DNA of 22,487 bases, taken from NCBI GenBank assembly GCA_900769275.1, contig CAAGGA010000051.1:1-22487 (forward strand). Direction: 5' to 3'. Below the pieces are notes generated by a model that was given only the letters and a program-made list of their open reading frames with translations, made no database searches and had not been told where the DNA came from. Shown here one piece after another: positions 1 to 8,347 of the stretch (position 1 is its first letter; each line of letters begins with the position of its first letter). The translations under genes were made by a program, and so were the position numbers. This stretch comes from an uncultured Prevotella sp. GTDB taxonomy: Bacteria; Bacteroidota; Bacteroidia; Bacteroidales; Bacteroidaceae.

Positions 1-176
1 GCTTCCAAAGGAAAGACATCAAAGGGGTTTTTATTGTTTTCTTCTTTCAGAAGGATAAAAGGTAACATTCTTCCCTAATTCATCAATGCGTCACCCTAAA
101 TCACCCATTTCTTTGCATAACTAATTGATTTTCAATGCGCGATACGTGATGGTGTGCAAAAATGATGAAGTCAGGT
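1..176. other. non-coding DNA at window start
   Basis: No convincing coding sequence is visible on either strand. The stretch holds short A/T-rich palindromic bits, for example an attga/tcaat pair around 123-135, and the heptamer caatgcg twice (84-90 and 133-139). It runs directly into the 43-bp repeat. It could be a remnant of a larger dispersed element, but nothing in it identifies a function. Confidence 0.4.
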
Positions 177-219
177 TTGGACCCACTGACCAGAGGGAAG
201 TAATTAATAGACCCCACCT
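177..219 (-). repeat. 43-bp dispersed repeat, left copy (inverted relative to right copy)
   Basis: Positions 177-219 match the reverse complement of 22430-22472 at 41 of 43 bases, including an uninterrupted 28-base identity that contains GAGGGAAGTAATTAATAGA. The differences are at 183 (c against t) and 212 (c against a). The similarity stops abruptly on both sides. This copy lies beyond the terminator of the RelA-type gene; the other lies 13 bases after the leuC stop. There is no adjacent transposase and no obvious target-site duplication. It is a real dispersed repeat of unknown nature. Confidence 0.85.
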
Positions 220-268
220 TTAGTCATTCCCTGAGACAATTCTTATTGGTAGGCTGGGGACGATACAC

Positions 269-303
269 AAAAAAAAATCCTCATTGCATGATTGCAATGA
301 GGA
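269..303 (-). terminator. rho-independent terminator of the RelA-type gene
   Basis: A perfect 11-bp stem (278-288 with 293-303) closes a 4-base loop and, read on the minus strand, is followed by nine T residues (269-277). It starts 44 bases after the stop codon of the minus-strand RelA-type gene, the place and orientation expected for an intrinsic terminator. Confidence 0.9.
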
Positions 304-347
304 CAAATAGGACAAATAAGATTATTCTGCTGATACCATCGAACGCC

Positions 348-2546
348 CTACAGTCTCGTGACGGAACGCACGCCCTTTACTCCACGCAGTTTCTTCATCA
401 AGGACTCAAGGCGATGCGTATCATCTATCTGTACTACGAGATTACCGGAGAAGAGCCCGTCGTCCGAGTTTATCGTTATGCTGCGTATAAGGAGTTTCTC
501 GTCCTTGGATATGACAGACGTGAGATTGGTCACGATACCTATATCATCGTTGCCTACGATACGCAGGGTAACTGCATACTGTGACTTTCCCTTGCCGCTC
601 CATCTGGCTCTGACGATGCGGTAACCGAAACGTGATTTCAGGTCGGTGGCATTGGGACAATTGACGTGATGTATCTTTATGCCTCCGTTGACTGTCACGA
701 AACCGAAGATAGGGTCACCGTATATCGGCTGGCAGCAACGTGCGAGAGTGTAGTCGATGCCTTTCATATCACGGTCGATAATGAGCGTATCATCGGAGTT
801 CGCATTTCCATTCTGCTGCGGCAGTGATGACAACTGAAACTCTTCCGCTGACCTGACGGGAGCGGCATTGGCATAAGGATTGTCCTCATGCTGCTTCATT
901 TCCTGGTAACGCTCTACGACGGTATTAGGGTCAAGGGTCTCGTTTACGATGTCACGATAGAAGTCCGAGGTTTCCTTATACCCCATCTTGCGTATGAGGC
1001 GCATCAGTATGCTCTCATCGACTTCTATCTTTCTGTTCCGGAACTTCCTCTCAAGCAGTTCTTTTGCATAGAGTCCGGTTGCCTGCTGGCTTTCCCTGAT
1101 AGCCTGTCTGACCTTTGCCTTGCCACGTGATGTCTTGACAATGTTCAGCCATTCCTTTTTCGGTGTCTGCCTGGCATTGGTGATAATCTCTACCGTATCT
1201 CCGCTGTTGAGGACTTCCCTGAGCGTAACGTTCCTGCCGTTGATTTTCGCTCCGGTGCAATGGCTTCCTATATTGCTGTGGATATGGTAGGCAAAATCAA
1301 GGACAGTGGCTCCCCTTGGGAACTTCAATATATCTCCTTTCGGAGAGAAGACATACACTTCCTTGTCATAAAGCCCCGCCTTGAACTGGTCCATGACCTG
1401 CAGGTCGTCCCCTGCCTCAAGAGCCGTGCGGATGCTTGCCAGCCATTCGTCAAGTCCGCCTTGTCCGCCTTTTATTCCCTTATACCTCCAATGAGCTGCA
1501 AGTCCGTGCTCCGCTATCTCGTCCATTCTCTCCGTACGTATCTGCACCTCAACCCATTTATTGGCTGGTCCAAGAACGGTAATATGGAGACTCTCGTACC
1601 CGTTTGACTTGGGAACGCTGAGCCAGTCGCGCAGACGCTTGGGATTAGGCTGGTACATATCCGTTATGATACTATATACCTGCCAGCATTCCATTTTTTC
1701 CTTTTCCGGTTTGGAATCAAGGATTATCCGTATGGCAAAGAGGTCATATACTCCCTCAAACCCACATTTCTGCTTCTTCATCTTTTGCCAGATGGAGTGT
1801 ATGCTCTTGGTACGTCCCTTGATATGGAAAGTCAGACCGGCACTTTCAAGTTTGGAACTGATAGGCTGAATGAAGTCGCTGATGTATTTGTCGCGCGATG
1901 CCTTTGTCTCGTTGAGTTTCTCACGTATCATGTAGTACGTATCATGCTCAAGGTACTTCAGTGAAAGGTCTTCGAGTTCGCTTTTCAGTTTATAGAGACC
2001 TAACTTGTGGGCCAGCGGCGCATAGAGATAACTCGCCTCTTCCGCCACCCTGCGCTGTGCCTCGACGTTATCCGTATCACGTATCTCACGCATGATGTTC
2101 ACCCTGTCGGCAATCATAATGAGAATGACCCGCATATCCTCGGCAAACGAAACTATCAGGTTACGGAAGTTCTCTGTCTCCACGACGGGCGTTTTCTTGT
2201 AGAGTTCATGCAGGCGCACGAGCCCCCTGACGATGTTTGCCACACCGTCACCGAATCCTGTCCTGATGGAATCCTCCGTGGTCTGTCCCTCTATGACACT
2301 CGTATAAAGTAATGTGGCAAGTACTCCGTCCCTTCCAAGTCCTATTTCCTCTACTGCGATAAGTGCCGTCTGTAACTTCATCAGTATCGGATTCAGTCCG
2401 AACGCATCCCTCTGTAAGGCATTACCCTCCAAAGAGTGCATGATATTATCCTGTATGGCATTCTCGTCATTGGGAAGGAGGGTACTTCCTATTTTTTCCT
2501 TCAGGAGATCACGGAGATGCAATATCTTGTCCAATTCCTTATCCAT
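348..2546 (-). CDS. relA: RelA/SpoT-family (p)ppGpp synthetase with degenerate HD hydrolase domain
   Basis: This 732-residue long-form RSH protein would make (p)ppGpp from ATP and GTP/GDP in the cytoplasm during the stringent response. The N-terminal HD domain (about 40-200) has lost its metal-binding signature: the position of LLHDxxED in bifunctional Rel reads LLYTSVIEG (79-87), and the later ADRLHN-type motif reads ADRVNIM (146-152). The synthetase domain (about 240-360) looks intact, with GRTKSIHSIWQKM (244-256), YDLFAIR (267-273), RLRD (304-307), NGYESLH (315-321) and EVQIRT (333-338). A TGS domain follows (about 395-457), then the conserved RCC (603-605) and HH/C (626-630) of the zinc-finger region and an ACT domain (about 657-732). 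Family knowledge suggests a synthetase-only, RelA-like role, with hydrolysis supplied by another protein. The symbol is by analogy. Its own terminator lies downstream, so it appears monocistronic. Confidence 0.9.
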   Translation of the reverse strand: MDKELDKILHLRDLLKEKIGSTLLPNDENAIQDNIMHSLEGNALQRDAFGLNPILMKLQTALIAVEEIGLGRDGVLATLLYTSVIEGQTTEDSIRTGFGDGVANIVRGLVRLHELYKKTPVVETENFRNLIVSFAEDMRVILIMIADRVNIMREIRDTDNVEAQRRVAEEASYLYAPLAHKLGLYKLKSELEDLSLKYLEHDTYYMIREKLNETKASRDKYISDFIQPISSKLESAGLTFHIKGRTKSIHSIWQKMKKQKCGFEGVYDLFAIRIILDSKPEKEKMECWQVYSIITDMYQPNPKRLRDWLSVPKSNGYESLHITVLGPANKWVEVQIRTERMDEIAEHGLAAHWRYKGIKGGQGGLDEWLASIRTALEAGDDLQVMDQFKAGLYDKEVYVFSPKGDILKFPRGATVLDFAYHIHSNIGSHCTGAKINGRNVTLREVLNSGDTVEIITNARQTPKKEWLNIVKTSRGKAKVRQAIRESQQATGLYAKELLERKFRNRKIEVDESILMRLIRKMGYKETSDFYRDIVNETLDPNTVVERYQEMKQHEDNPYANAAPVRSAEEFQLSSLPQQNGNANSDDTLIIDRDMKGIDYTLARCCQPIYGDPIFGFVTVNGGIKIHHVNCPNATDLKSRFGYRIVRARWSGKGKSQYAVTLRIVGNDDIGIVTNLTSVISKDEKLLIRSITINSDDGLFSGNLVVQIDDTHRLESLMKKLRGVKGVRSVTRL

Positions 2547-2670
2547 GATGATGCAGTGTTTGTGATGTGATATAAAAACAAGGGCTTTGCGTGATTATCT
2601 TTTGTCGCAAGAAGACGACAATGACTGTCGTGTCAATATTTTACTGAAGTTTCGCAAGCTTCAACTTCTT

Positions 2671-2772
2671 CGGTTTTAAGGTTGTATGGTTGTACGGTCG
2701 CTCCGCTTTACGGAAGATACGCTATATTCCGCATAACCGTATAACCGCATAACCGCATAACCGTTATAACCG
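2671..2772 (-). repeat. AACCGYAT-type intergenic element, copy A
   Basis: This 102-bp non-coding stretch between the RelA-type gene and the DUF1573 gene is built of short units related to aaccgcat and aaccgtat. Read on the minus strand it has the same order of parts as 18992-19088: units of cggttatgcgg, then a(a/t)atagcg-like sequence, then tccgtaaagcgRagcRaccg, then acaaccRtaYaaccttaaaacc. The outer arms are rough inverted repeats of each other, so the whole element could fold as a long imperfect hairpin. Confidence 0.75.
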
Positions 2773-2773
2773 T

Positions 2774-2812
2774 ATTAAACTTTCGCAAGTCAATGACTTG
2801 CAAAAGTTTAAT
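2774..2812 (-). terminator. long hairpin immediately after the DUF1573 gene
   Basis: An 18-bp stem (2774-2791 with 2795-2812, one mismatch at 2784/2802) encloses a 3-base loop, about 10 bases beyond the stop codon of the minus-strand DUF1573 gene. No T-tract follows, so it may be a factor-dependent terminator, a 3'-end stabilising structure or part of the adjacent repeat element rather than a classical intrinsic terminator. The internal tttcgcaag recurs at 2650-2658 on the other side of copy A. Confidence 0.55.
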
Positions 2813-2822
2813 ATCTTACGAC

Positions 2823-3203
2823 TTACTTGACCTCCTCCATATCTCCCTCGATATAGAGGCGGACGAGCTGTGTCTTCGCATTGCTGCGGATTGTGATTGT
2901 CTTTTTGAAATGTCCGGGGATTTTTCCCTTTCCGTTGTAGGTGATGTTTATCATGCCCTTTTCTCCCGGAAGCACCGGCTTCTTTGTATATTCCGGGATG
3001 GTGCATCCACAGCTTGCCACAGCCTGATTGATGACAAGAGGCTTGTCGCCCGTATTCTCAAAGGTAAATACGCACTTAACCTCTGGATTACTCTCTGGAA
3101 ATGACCCAAAATCATGCTGGGTCTTGTCAAACTTTATCTCTGCCTGAGCCATCATGGCTACTGAGCAAAGACACATGGAAACAAGTGATAAAATCTTTTT
3201 CAT
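2823..3203 (-). CDS. secreted DUF1573 domain protein
   Basis: This 126-residue protein has a signal peptide (residues 1 to about 20, ending MMAQA) and one DUF1573 domain, the ASH/MSP-like immunoglobulin fold common in Bacteroidetes. Typical features are the FDKTQHDFG opening (about 25-33), FTFENTGDKPLVI (46-58), ASCGCT (63-68) and PGEKG (79-83). The mature protein should be periplasmic or surface-associated; its role is unknown, although the fold usually serves in protein contacts. The start is the only ATG that gives a signal peptide. It lies downstream of the WalJ-like gene on the same strand, but the 191-bp spacer is filled with repeats, so co-transcription is uncertain. Confidence 0.88.
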   Translation of the reverse strand: MKKILSLVSMCLCSVAMMAQAEIKFDKTQHDFGSFPESNPEVKCVFTFENTGDKPLVINQAVASCGCTIPEYTKKPVLPGEKGMINITYNGKGKIPGHFKKTITIRSNAKTQLVRLYIEGDMEEVK

Positions 3204-3237
3204 CGTATTTTGTTTTTTTCTGGTTGGCAGTTGTAAG

Positions 3238-3301
3238 GATGTGCGGATGTTGGGATGTGCGGATGTTGGGATGTGCGGTTGTTGGGATGTGCGGTTGTAA
3301 G
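3238..3301. repeat. four tandem 16-bp units upstream of the DUF1573 gene
   Basis: Four head-to-tail units follow the pattern gatgtgcggWtgttgg (3238-3253, 3254-3269, 3270-3285, 3286-3301). The first two are identical and the last ends in tgtaagg. There are no spacers, so this is a short tandem repeat and not a CRISPR array. It sits 35 bases upstream of the DUF1573 start codon and would form its 5' untranslated region if transcription begins near 3303. Confidence 0.85.
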
Positions 3302-3309
3302 GATAAAAC

Positions 3310-3317
3310 CAAATATA
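3310..3317 (-). promoter_or_regulatory. possible -7 box for the DUF1573 gene
   Basis: On the minus strand this reads TATATTTG, matching the Bacteroidetes -7 consensus TAnnTTTG. No TTTG is found at the -33 distance, so the call is weak. If used, it would place the 16-bp tandem repeats inside the leader of the DUF1573 mRNA. Confidence 0.3.
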
Positions 3318-3322
3318 GTATG

Positions 3323-3389
3323 TAACCTCCGTAAAAGCGAAGCGACCGCATAACCATATAACCGCATAACCGTATAACCGTAAACCGCA
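3323..3389 (+). repeat. AACCGYAT-type intergenic element, copy B (partial)
   Basis: The stretch begins with cctccgtaaaagcgaagcgacc and continues with units of the form gcataaccatataaccg. It shares the tccgtaaa-gcgaagc core and the aaccgYat units with copies A and C but lacks their cggttatgcgg left arm. The 16-bp tandem array lies where that arm would be. It fills the gap between the WalJ-like and DUF1573 genes. Confidence 0.7.
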
Positions 3390-3394
3390 TCAGA

Positions 3395-4198
3395 CTATTT
3401 CAATTCAAAGACAGGCGATGCAACCTTACGTTTCAACACGTCAAAACCAAAGTCCTTTCCTGCTATGATGCCATAGGAACGCAAGACCTGCTCCACAGTC
3501 TTCTGAGCAAGCACGGGATGATTGTTCTCCTCTGACAAATGGCAGAGCCAGACGTGCTTCAGCCTGTCAGTAGCATTATTGGCAAGAGCCTCACCGCACT
3601 CTCGGTTACTGAGATGTCCGTTAGGTCCATGTATTCTCTCCTTGAGATATTGGGGATAGTTGCCGGACTGAAGCATTTCCTCGTCATAATTTGATTCCAG
3701 AACAAGGTAGTTCGCCTCATTGATATACTGTTTCATCTCGTCCGTAACGTGCCCTACGTCTGTCATGAGACAAAAGACGATGCCATCATACTCTATCCGA
3801 TAGCCTACATTGTCTGAACTGTCGTGGGGTACGGAAAACGGTGTCACGAGAAATTCTCCTATCCTCACCTGTTCGTTCTTGGCCAGAACATGAGCAAGAT
3901 GAAAAGGAACCTTCTTATGGACACTATAGTTCTTTCCTATACCAATATGCACTTTCTGCGTTGTATGTACGGGGATATTGCATTCAGCACTGATTGCACC
4001 CACAGACTTTATGTGGTCAGCATGGTCATGCGTCACGAGTATGTTGTGGATGGAGTCTGTTGTAATATCGTAGTCGTGTAGGTATTTCTTCAGTCTTCTT
4101 ATTGCCACTCCCGCATCAAGAAGGAGTCCGTCGGTGCCTGTGGAAAGGTAATAACAGTTGCCACTACTTCCACTTCCGAATGATATGAATCTAAGCAT
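3395..4198 (-). CDS. WalJ/YycJ-type metallo-beta-lactamase-fold hydrolase
   Basis: This 267-residue cytoplasmic protein is of the metallo-beta-lactamase superfamily. The metal-binding motif THDHADH is at 56-62, further metal ligands are likely in the PHDSSDN and TDVGH regions, and the N-terminal FGSGSSGNCYYL (7-18) is typical of the YycJ/WalJ group. Members are nuclease- or phosphodiesterase-like; Gram-positive WalJ is tied to cell-wall regulation and DNA metabolism, but the Bacteroidetes substrate is not evident from sequence. An upstream in-frame ATG at 4246 would add 16 residues with no family counterpart and would overlap the promoter, so 4198 is preferred. A good promoter match lies directly upstream, divergent from the lipoprotein gene. 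Confidence 0.88.
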   Translation of the reverse strand: MLRFISFGSGSSGNCYYLSTGTDGLLLDAGVAIRRLKKYLHDYDITTDSIHNILVTHDHADHIKSVGAISAECNIPVHTTQKVHIGIGKNYSVHKKVPFHLAHVLAKNEQVRIGEFLVTPFSVPHDSSDNVGYRIEYDGIVFCLMTDVGHVTDEMKQYINEANYLVLESNYDEEMLQSGNYPQYLKERIHGPNGHLSNRECGEALANNATDRLKHVWLCHLSEENNHPVLAQKTVEQVLRSYGIIAGKDFGFDVLKRKVASPVFELK

Positions 4199-4216
4199 TT
4201 TTGTTAATATTTTATG

Positions 4217-4247
4217 CAAAAGTAAGTAAAAAGGATGAGATTGCAAA
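4217..4247 (-). promoter_or_regulatory. Bacteroidetes-type promoter for the WalJ-like gene
   Basis: Read on the minus strand, TTTG (4244-4247) is followed after 19 bases by TACTTTTG (4217-4224), an exact match to the TTTG-N19-TAnnTTTG consensus of the Bacteroidetes primary sigma factor. Transcription would start near 4210, giving a leader of about a dozen bases before the ATG at 4198. This supports the shorter start for that gene. Confidence 0.75.
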
Positions 4248-4257
4248 TATTTTTGCT

Positions 4258-4265
4258 TACCTTTG
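4258..4265 (+). promoter_or_regulatory. possible -7 box for the lipoprotein-addAB operon
   Basis: TACCTTTG matches TAnnTTTG, but no TTTG occurs at the right -33 distance. The site lies 22 bases before the preferred ATG at 4288 and 10 bases beyond the divergent WalJ-gene promoter, so the two promoters would share a compact control region. Confidence 0.4.
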
Positions 4266-4287
4266 TCAAAAAATTATGACTTTTTAT

Positions 4288-4728
4288 ATGAACAGGCGTT
4301 TTTTCATATACATGACAGCCGTTTTTTTCGTCTTTTCCTTTCTTTTCTCATGTCACAAATCATATAATGCGGAAGATGATGCGAGGGTTGTAGCTGAACA
4401 GTTCTCCGACAACTATTATTCCTGGAAACTGAAAGAAGCCCTTCGTTTTTCCGACAAGGAGATGCAGCAACGCATCCGTTTCCTTGCAAGCAACATCACC
4501 AAGGCGGACTTGCTGGTACTGCACGAAGCGACAGAAGTGCCGAAAATAGTAATTGAGACTATAGACATCGAGAACGACAGTATGGCTACAGCAGACGTTG
4601 CGCTGGAATATGTGTATATTGCAGACTCCATTGGCAGCGTGGTGCATCTGGAAAAAGAAGTCCACAACAGACTGCTCATGAAACGCTGCACAAATGGTTG
4701 GCGCATAAGCGACGTCAGGAAAGATTAA
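4288..4728 (+). CDS. small lipoprotein, possibly NTF2-like
   Basis: This 146-residue protein begins with a lipoprotein signal: basic MNRR, a hydrophobic stretch (5-20) and the lipobox FLFSC with Cys22 as the lipidated residue. The mature part starts with an alpha-helical region (EDDARVVAEQFSDNYYSW) followed by predicted beta-strands rich in alternating hydrophobics. That pattern resembles NTF2-like/DUF4878-type lipoproteins, though the assignment is tentative. ATGs at 4276 and further upstream would put charged residues ahead of the signal, so 4288 is preferred. It is the first gene of a same-strand series with addA 79 bases downstream; whether it works with the nuclease is unknown. Confidence 0.75.
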   Translation: MNRRFFIYMTAVFFVFSFLFSCHKSYNAEDDARVVAEQFSDNYYSWKLKEALRFSDKEMQQRIRFLASNITKADLLVLHEATEVPKIVIETIDIENDSMATADVALEYVYIADSIGSVVHLEKEVHNRLLMKRCTNGWRISDVRKD

Positions 4729-4807
4729 CCACACAAGGGAAACAAGGAACGATATACCTCGATAAGGTCAAGGAACAAAAACACAAAACAGAAAAACACC
4801 CTCAACC

Positions 4808-7800
4808 ATGCAAGATAGAAACAAGGCTCTGACAGTATATAAAGCCAGTGCCGGAAGCGGAAAGACATTCACTCTCGCTGTGGAGTTCATCAAACTACTG
4901 GTAGTCAATCCCAAATGCTATGAGAACATACTTGCCGTAACCTTCACCAACAAGGCTACGGAAGAGATGAAACACCGTATCGTCAGCCAACTGTACGGCA
5001 TATCCAAAGGACTCGGAAGCAGCGACAGTTACCTCAGGAAGATTACATCCGAACTGGGATACGACACAGCCCTCGTCAGAGAAAGGGCGGCAGAGGCATT
5101 ATATTACCTTCTGCACGACTATAGCCGGTTTCGCATACAGACCATTGACTCTTTCTTCCAAAGCGTACTGAGAAACATGGTCAAAGAACTCGGACTGGGC
5201 AACAACATGCGTATCTCCCTGCAGGATGAACAGGTTATAGGCGAAGCCGTTGACTCCATGATGGAGACACTTGACAAGGACAAGGCTCTACTGAACTGGA
5301 TAATGCAGTTTATAAAGGAGAAGATGGACGATGAGAAATCGTGGAATATCAACGATGAAATAAAGACTTTCGGGAAAAACCTTACAAAAGAGTTCTTCAA
5401 AGCCAATGAGCACCTGCTGGACAGCATCGCCGGAGACCAAAGGTTCTTCGCCGAATACAAGGACAAGATGAATGCCATATTACAGAATACGAAGCAGAAA
5501 TACATGGACATTGCGAAAGGATTCGAACTACTCATGACACAAGCAGGGGTCACGGTAGATGACTTCTCGTATAAGTCCGGAGGGGTAATAAGCTACTTCC
5601 TCAAGATGAAAAACGGCAACTACGGACTGGATGACAAGAAGTTCCTCGGAACGAGAATCAAGAACGGCATGCAATCATCATCAGTATGGGGAAAAGGGGA
5701 TATTCCACGGCTTGCTGAATCAACATTCATGCCATATATGCTTGAAACGGAGAAAGAGAGAAGAAAAGACATCCGCACTGCAAAGACAGCCCGAACCACC
5801 CTTCAGAATCTCAGCAAGATGCGGATACTCTTTTCCATTCGCAAGGAAATGGAAAGGATTAATGCCGTCAATTCCCGTTTCATGCTATCCAACACGCAGA
5901 CGACTCTCAGCAGGATGATAAAGTCCGGCGACAGCAATGCCCCGTTTATCTATGAGAAAATCGGAGCCTACCTCAAGCACATCATGATAGATGAATTTCA
6001 GGATACGAGCACCGTGCAGTGGGAGAACTTCAGGGTTCTTCTCGAGAACAGCATGGCACAGGCTGACACTTGCTCCACGGATACCGCCAATACAGTCCAC
6101 AATCTCATCGTCGGTGATGTCAAACAAAGCATCTATAGATTTCGCTCAGGTGACTGGCGACTGCTCAATGACATAGAACAGGATTTCTCCACACCCTGGA
6201 CCAAACATCTTGATGAACACCTTATCAATACCGTCACACTGCAGACCAACTGGAGATCAGAGAGAAACATCGTTGATTTCAACAACGCTTTCTTCAGAGA
6301 AGCAATAAGAATAGAAGCTGACAGGATAATGCCCGACAGTGACAGCTTATCCAAGGCATTCATCGAGAACAACGAACTCCCTGCTGACGTAGCACTCCTG
6401 CAAAAGGAATACGCTGACAAACTCAGAAAAGCGTATTCTGACGTGAAGCAGTATGTACCGGATAACAAGCCAAGCAGAGGACTCGTCAGAATAGACCTGC
6501 TCACTGAAGACAAGAAAGACGACTTTATCGCAGCAGCTCTTGAACGTACACTTCGCTATGTCAAGAGCCTCATTAATCAAGACGTGCCATATAACAGCAT
6601 AGCCATCCTCGTAAGAGGAAATGAGGAAGCGTCATGTGTGGCAAACTATTTTGCAGAGAAATGTCCGCAGATTCCTATCATCTCCGACCAGGCTTTCATG
6701 CTCAGAGCCTCCGCTCTCGTCATGATTGTCATCAATAGCATGAAACTGCTTCTTAACGCAGATGATGCAAAAGCCAAATCATCATTACTGAAACTATATA
6801 CCAGACACGTCCTCTCTACTGACATTGATGACAATGAGTTGCTGACTGACGAACAGGCTTTCTCCAAATATATACCGAAAGCGGTATGGTCGCAGCAGGG
6901 CAGGCATAGGATGCTCACAATGTCGCTCTACGAACTCTCCGAATTTCTTTTCCGGGAACTCGGACTTGACAGAATCAAAGGACAGGAACAATATGCGTGC
7001 GCCTTCTTTGACGGACTGAAAAAGTTTCTCGATGACAACGGTGCCATTCTCTCTGATTTCCTCAAATATTGGGATGAAGAACTCTGCAGGAAATCTATCT
7101 CAATAGGAAGCGTCAGCAGTATGCGCATCATTACGATACACAAAAGTAAAGGTCTCGAATACCCTCACGTCATCATGCCTTTTGCTTCATGGAAGACTAC
7201 CACAGTCTATGGAGAAACCTTATGGTGCAGGACAGAGGAAGAACCTTTTTCCAAACTGCCATTCATCCCTGTCACCTATCGAAACAGGGACAGCCTTGAC
7301 AATACCTCGTATGAGACATACGGAGCAGAAGAATGGATGCAAGAGATTACTGACAATCTCAATCTTCTCTACGTAGCATTCACCAGGGCAGCACGCTCCC
7401 TATATATCATCACCGACCAGAACACCAATGAAGCCCACCGCACAAGACTCATCATCGAAACCTTGCAGGCGATGATGCGCAACAACACCCTGAAAGGAGC
7501 AAAATATCATGGTATCGAAGAATTGAAACTCGGCAAAGAAACAAAATCCCCATCAAAGCAAAACAAGGGAGACAATGATGCAGAATCAAAGACTGAATGC
7601 TCATTTTTCTTTGGAGAACACTATCTGACAGAAAAAAGGAAAGAGACTGATGACAATATCTTTGAGAAAAAGACCGAAGACGAGACTGTCACCTTGCACA
7701 GTTACAACAACGACAACATCGTCTTCAGGCAGAGCAACAAGAGCCGGGAATTTGCTGATGACAGCATTAACGATGAAGACAGCAAGAGATATACCACCAT

Positions 7801-8233
7801 TGGCAGCATTCTCCACACGCTGTTCTCACAAATCAAATCGTACAAGGACATAGACAAGACGCTTCGACAGTTTGAATTTGACGGAATAATCTATGATGAC
7901 ACCCTTACTCCTGACATACTGCGAAGTCACTTGAAAGAGAAATTCGACAATAAAATTGTCAAAGACTGGTTCTCTGACAGATGGACTGTCTTCAACGAAT
8001 GTAACATCATGCAGATTATTGATGGAAAAATAGTCAACGACCGCCCCGACAGAGTCATCACCGATGGAAAAGAAACCATCGTAATAGACTATAAGTTCGG
8101 AAGAAGAAACAAGAAATACACCTCACAACTCCAACGCTACATGAAACTCATGACGGCAATGGGATACCCCAACGTCAAAGGATTTATATGGTACGTACAG
8201 GAAGATGAAGGCATAGTAGCCGTAAGACCATAG
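4808..8233 (+). CDS. addA: AddA-like UvrD-family helicase/nuclease
   Basis: This 1141-residue protein is the helicase-nuclease subunit of the AddAB type that processes DNA double-strand ends for RecA-dependent repair. All superfamily 1A motifs are visible: Walker A ASAGSGKT (13-20), motif Ia AVTFTNKATEEM, motif II IMIDEFQDTS (392-401), motif III VGDVKQSIYRFRSGD, motif IV TNWRSE, motif V ITIHKSKGLEYP and motif VI NLLYVAFTRAAR (852-863). A C-terminal PD-(D/E)XK nuclease has Asp1081 (in RPDRV) and the pair Asp1094/Lys1096 (in VIDYKFG), followed by QLQRY. AddB follows after 160 bases. The length and domain order match AddA of Bacteroides; the stretch between the motif VI region and the nuclease (about 895-975) is polar and likely a flexible linker. 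Confidence 0.95.
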   Translation: MQDRNKALTVYKASAGSGKTFTLAVEFIKLLVVNPKCYENILAVTFTNKATEEMKHRIVSQLYGISKGLGSSDSYLRKITSELGYDTALVRERAAEALYYLLHDYSRFRIQTIDSFFQSVLRNMVKELGLGNNMRISLQDEQVIGEAVDSMMETLDKDKALLNWIMQFIKEKMDDEKSWNINDEIKTFGKNLTKEFFKANEHLLDSIAGDQRFFAEYKDKMNAILQNTKQKYMDIAKGFELLMTQAGVTVDDFSYKSGGVISYFLKMKNGNYGLDDKKFLGTRIKNGMQSSSVWGKGDIPRLAESTFMPYMLETEKERRKDIRTAKTARTTLQNLSKMRILFSIRKEMERINAVNSRFMLSNTQTTLSRMIKSGDSNAPFIYEKIGAYLKHIMIDEFQDTSTVQWENFRVLLENSMAQADTCSTDTANTVHNLIVGDVKQSIYRFRSGDWRLLNDIEQDFSTPWTKHLDEHLINTVTLQTNWRSERNIVDFNNAFFREAIRIEADRIMPDSDSLSKAFIENNELPADVALLQKEYADKLRKAYSDVKQYVPDNKPSRGLVRIDLLTEDKKDDFIAAALERTLRYVKSLINQDVPYNSIAILVRGNEEASCVANYFAEKCPQIPIISDQAFMLRASALVMIVINSMKLLLNADDAKAKSSLLKLYTRHVLSTDIDDNELLTDEQAFSKYIPKAVWSQQGRHRMLTMSLYELSEFLFRELGLDRIKGQEQYACAFFDGLKKFLDDNGAILSDFLKYWDEELCRKSISIGSVSSMRIITIHKSKGLEYPHVIMPFASWKTTTVYGETLWCRTEEEPFSKLPFIPVTYRNRDSLDNTSYETYGAEEWMQEITDNLNLLYVAFTRAARSLYIITDQNTNEAHRTRLIIETLQAMMRNNTLKGAKYHGIEELKLGKETKSPSKQNKGDNDAESKTECSFFFGEHYLTEKRKETDDNIFEKKTEDETVTLHSYNNDNIVFRQSNKSREFADDSINDEDSKRYTTIGSILHTLFSQIKSYKDIDKTLRQFEFDGIIYDDTLTPDILRSHLKEKFDNKIVKDWFSDRWTVFNECNIMQIIDGKIVNDRPDRVITDGKETIVIDYKFGRRNKKYTSQLQRYMKLMTAMGYPNVKGFIWYVQEDEGIVAVRP

Positions 8234-8347
8234 TCACTCGATACCCTTATACATCCATACAAAATCTTTCTTTTCCCTAACGTATCAGAAAGAACGACAC
8301 TCAGCATTCCTACATACAAAGGAAACATAGTCGCCCCTCCGACATTC

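Noticed and set aside
246..584. 112-codon plus-strand frame at the left end
   Set aside because: It covers the relA terminator and the relA 3' end on the opposite strand, and is a shadow frame.
3238..3301. CRISPR-like array
   Set aside because: The 16-bp units are contiguous without spacers and there are no cas genes.
3127..3390. 87-codon minus-strand frame covering the 16-bp array and the AACCGYAT units
   Set aside because: Its residues are a direct translation of the repeats (FTVIRLCGY-type), it overlaps the signal peptide of the DUF1573 gene in another frame, and it shows no protein-like features.
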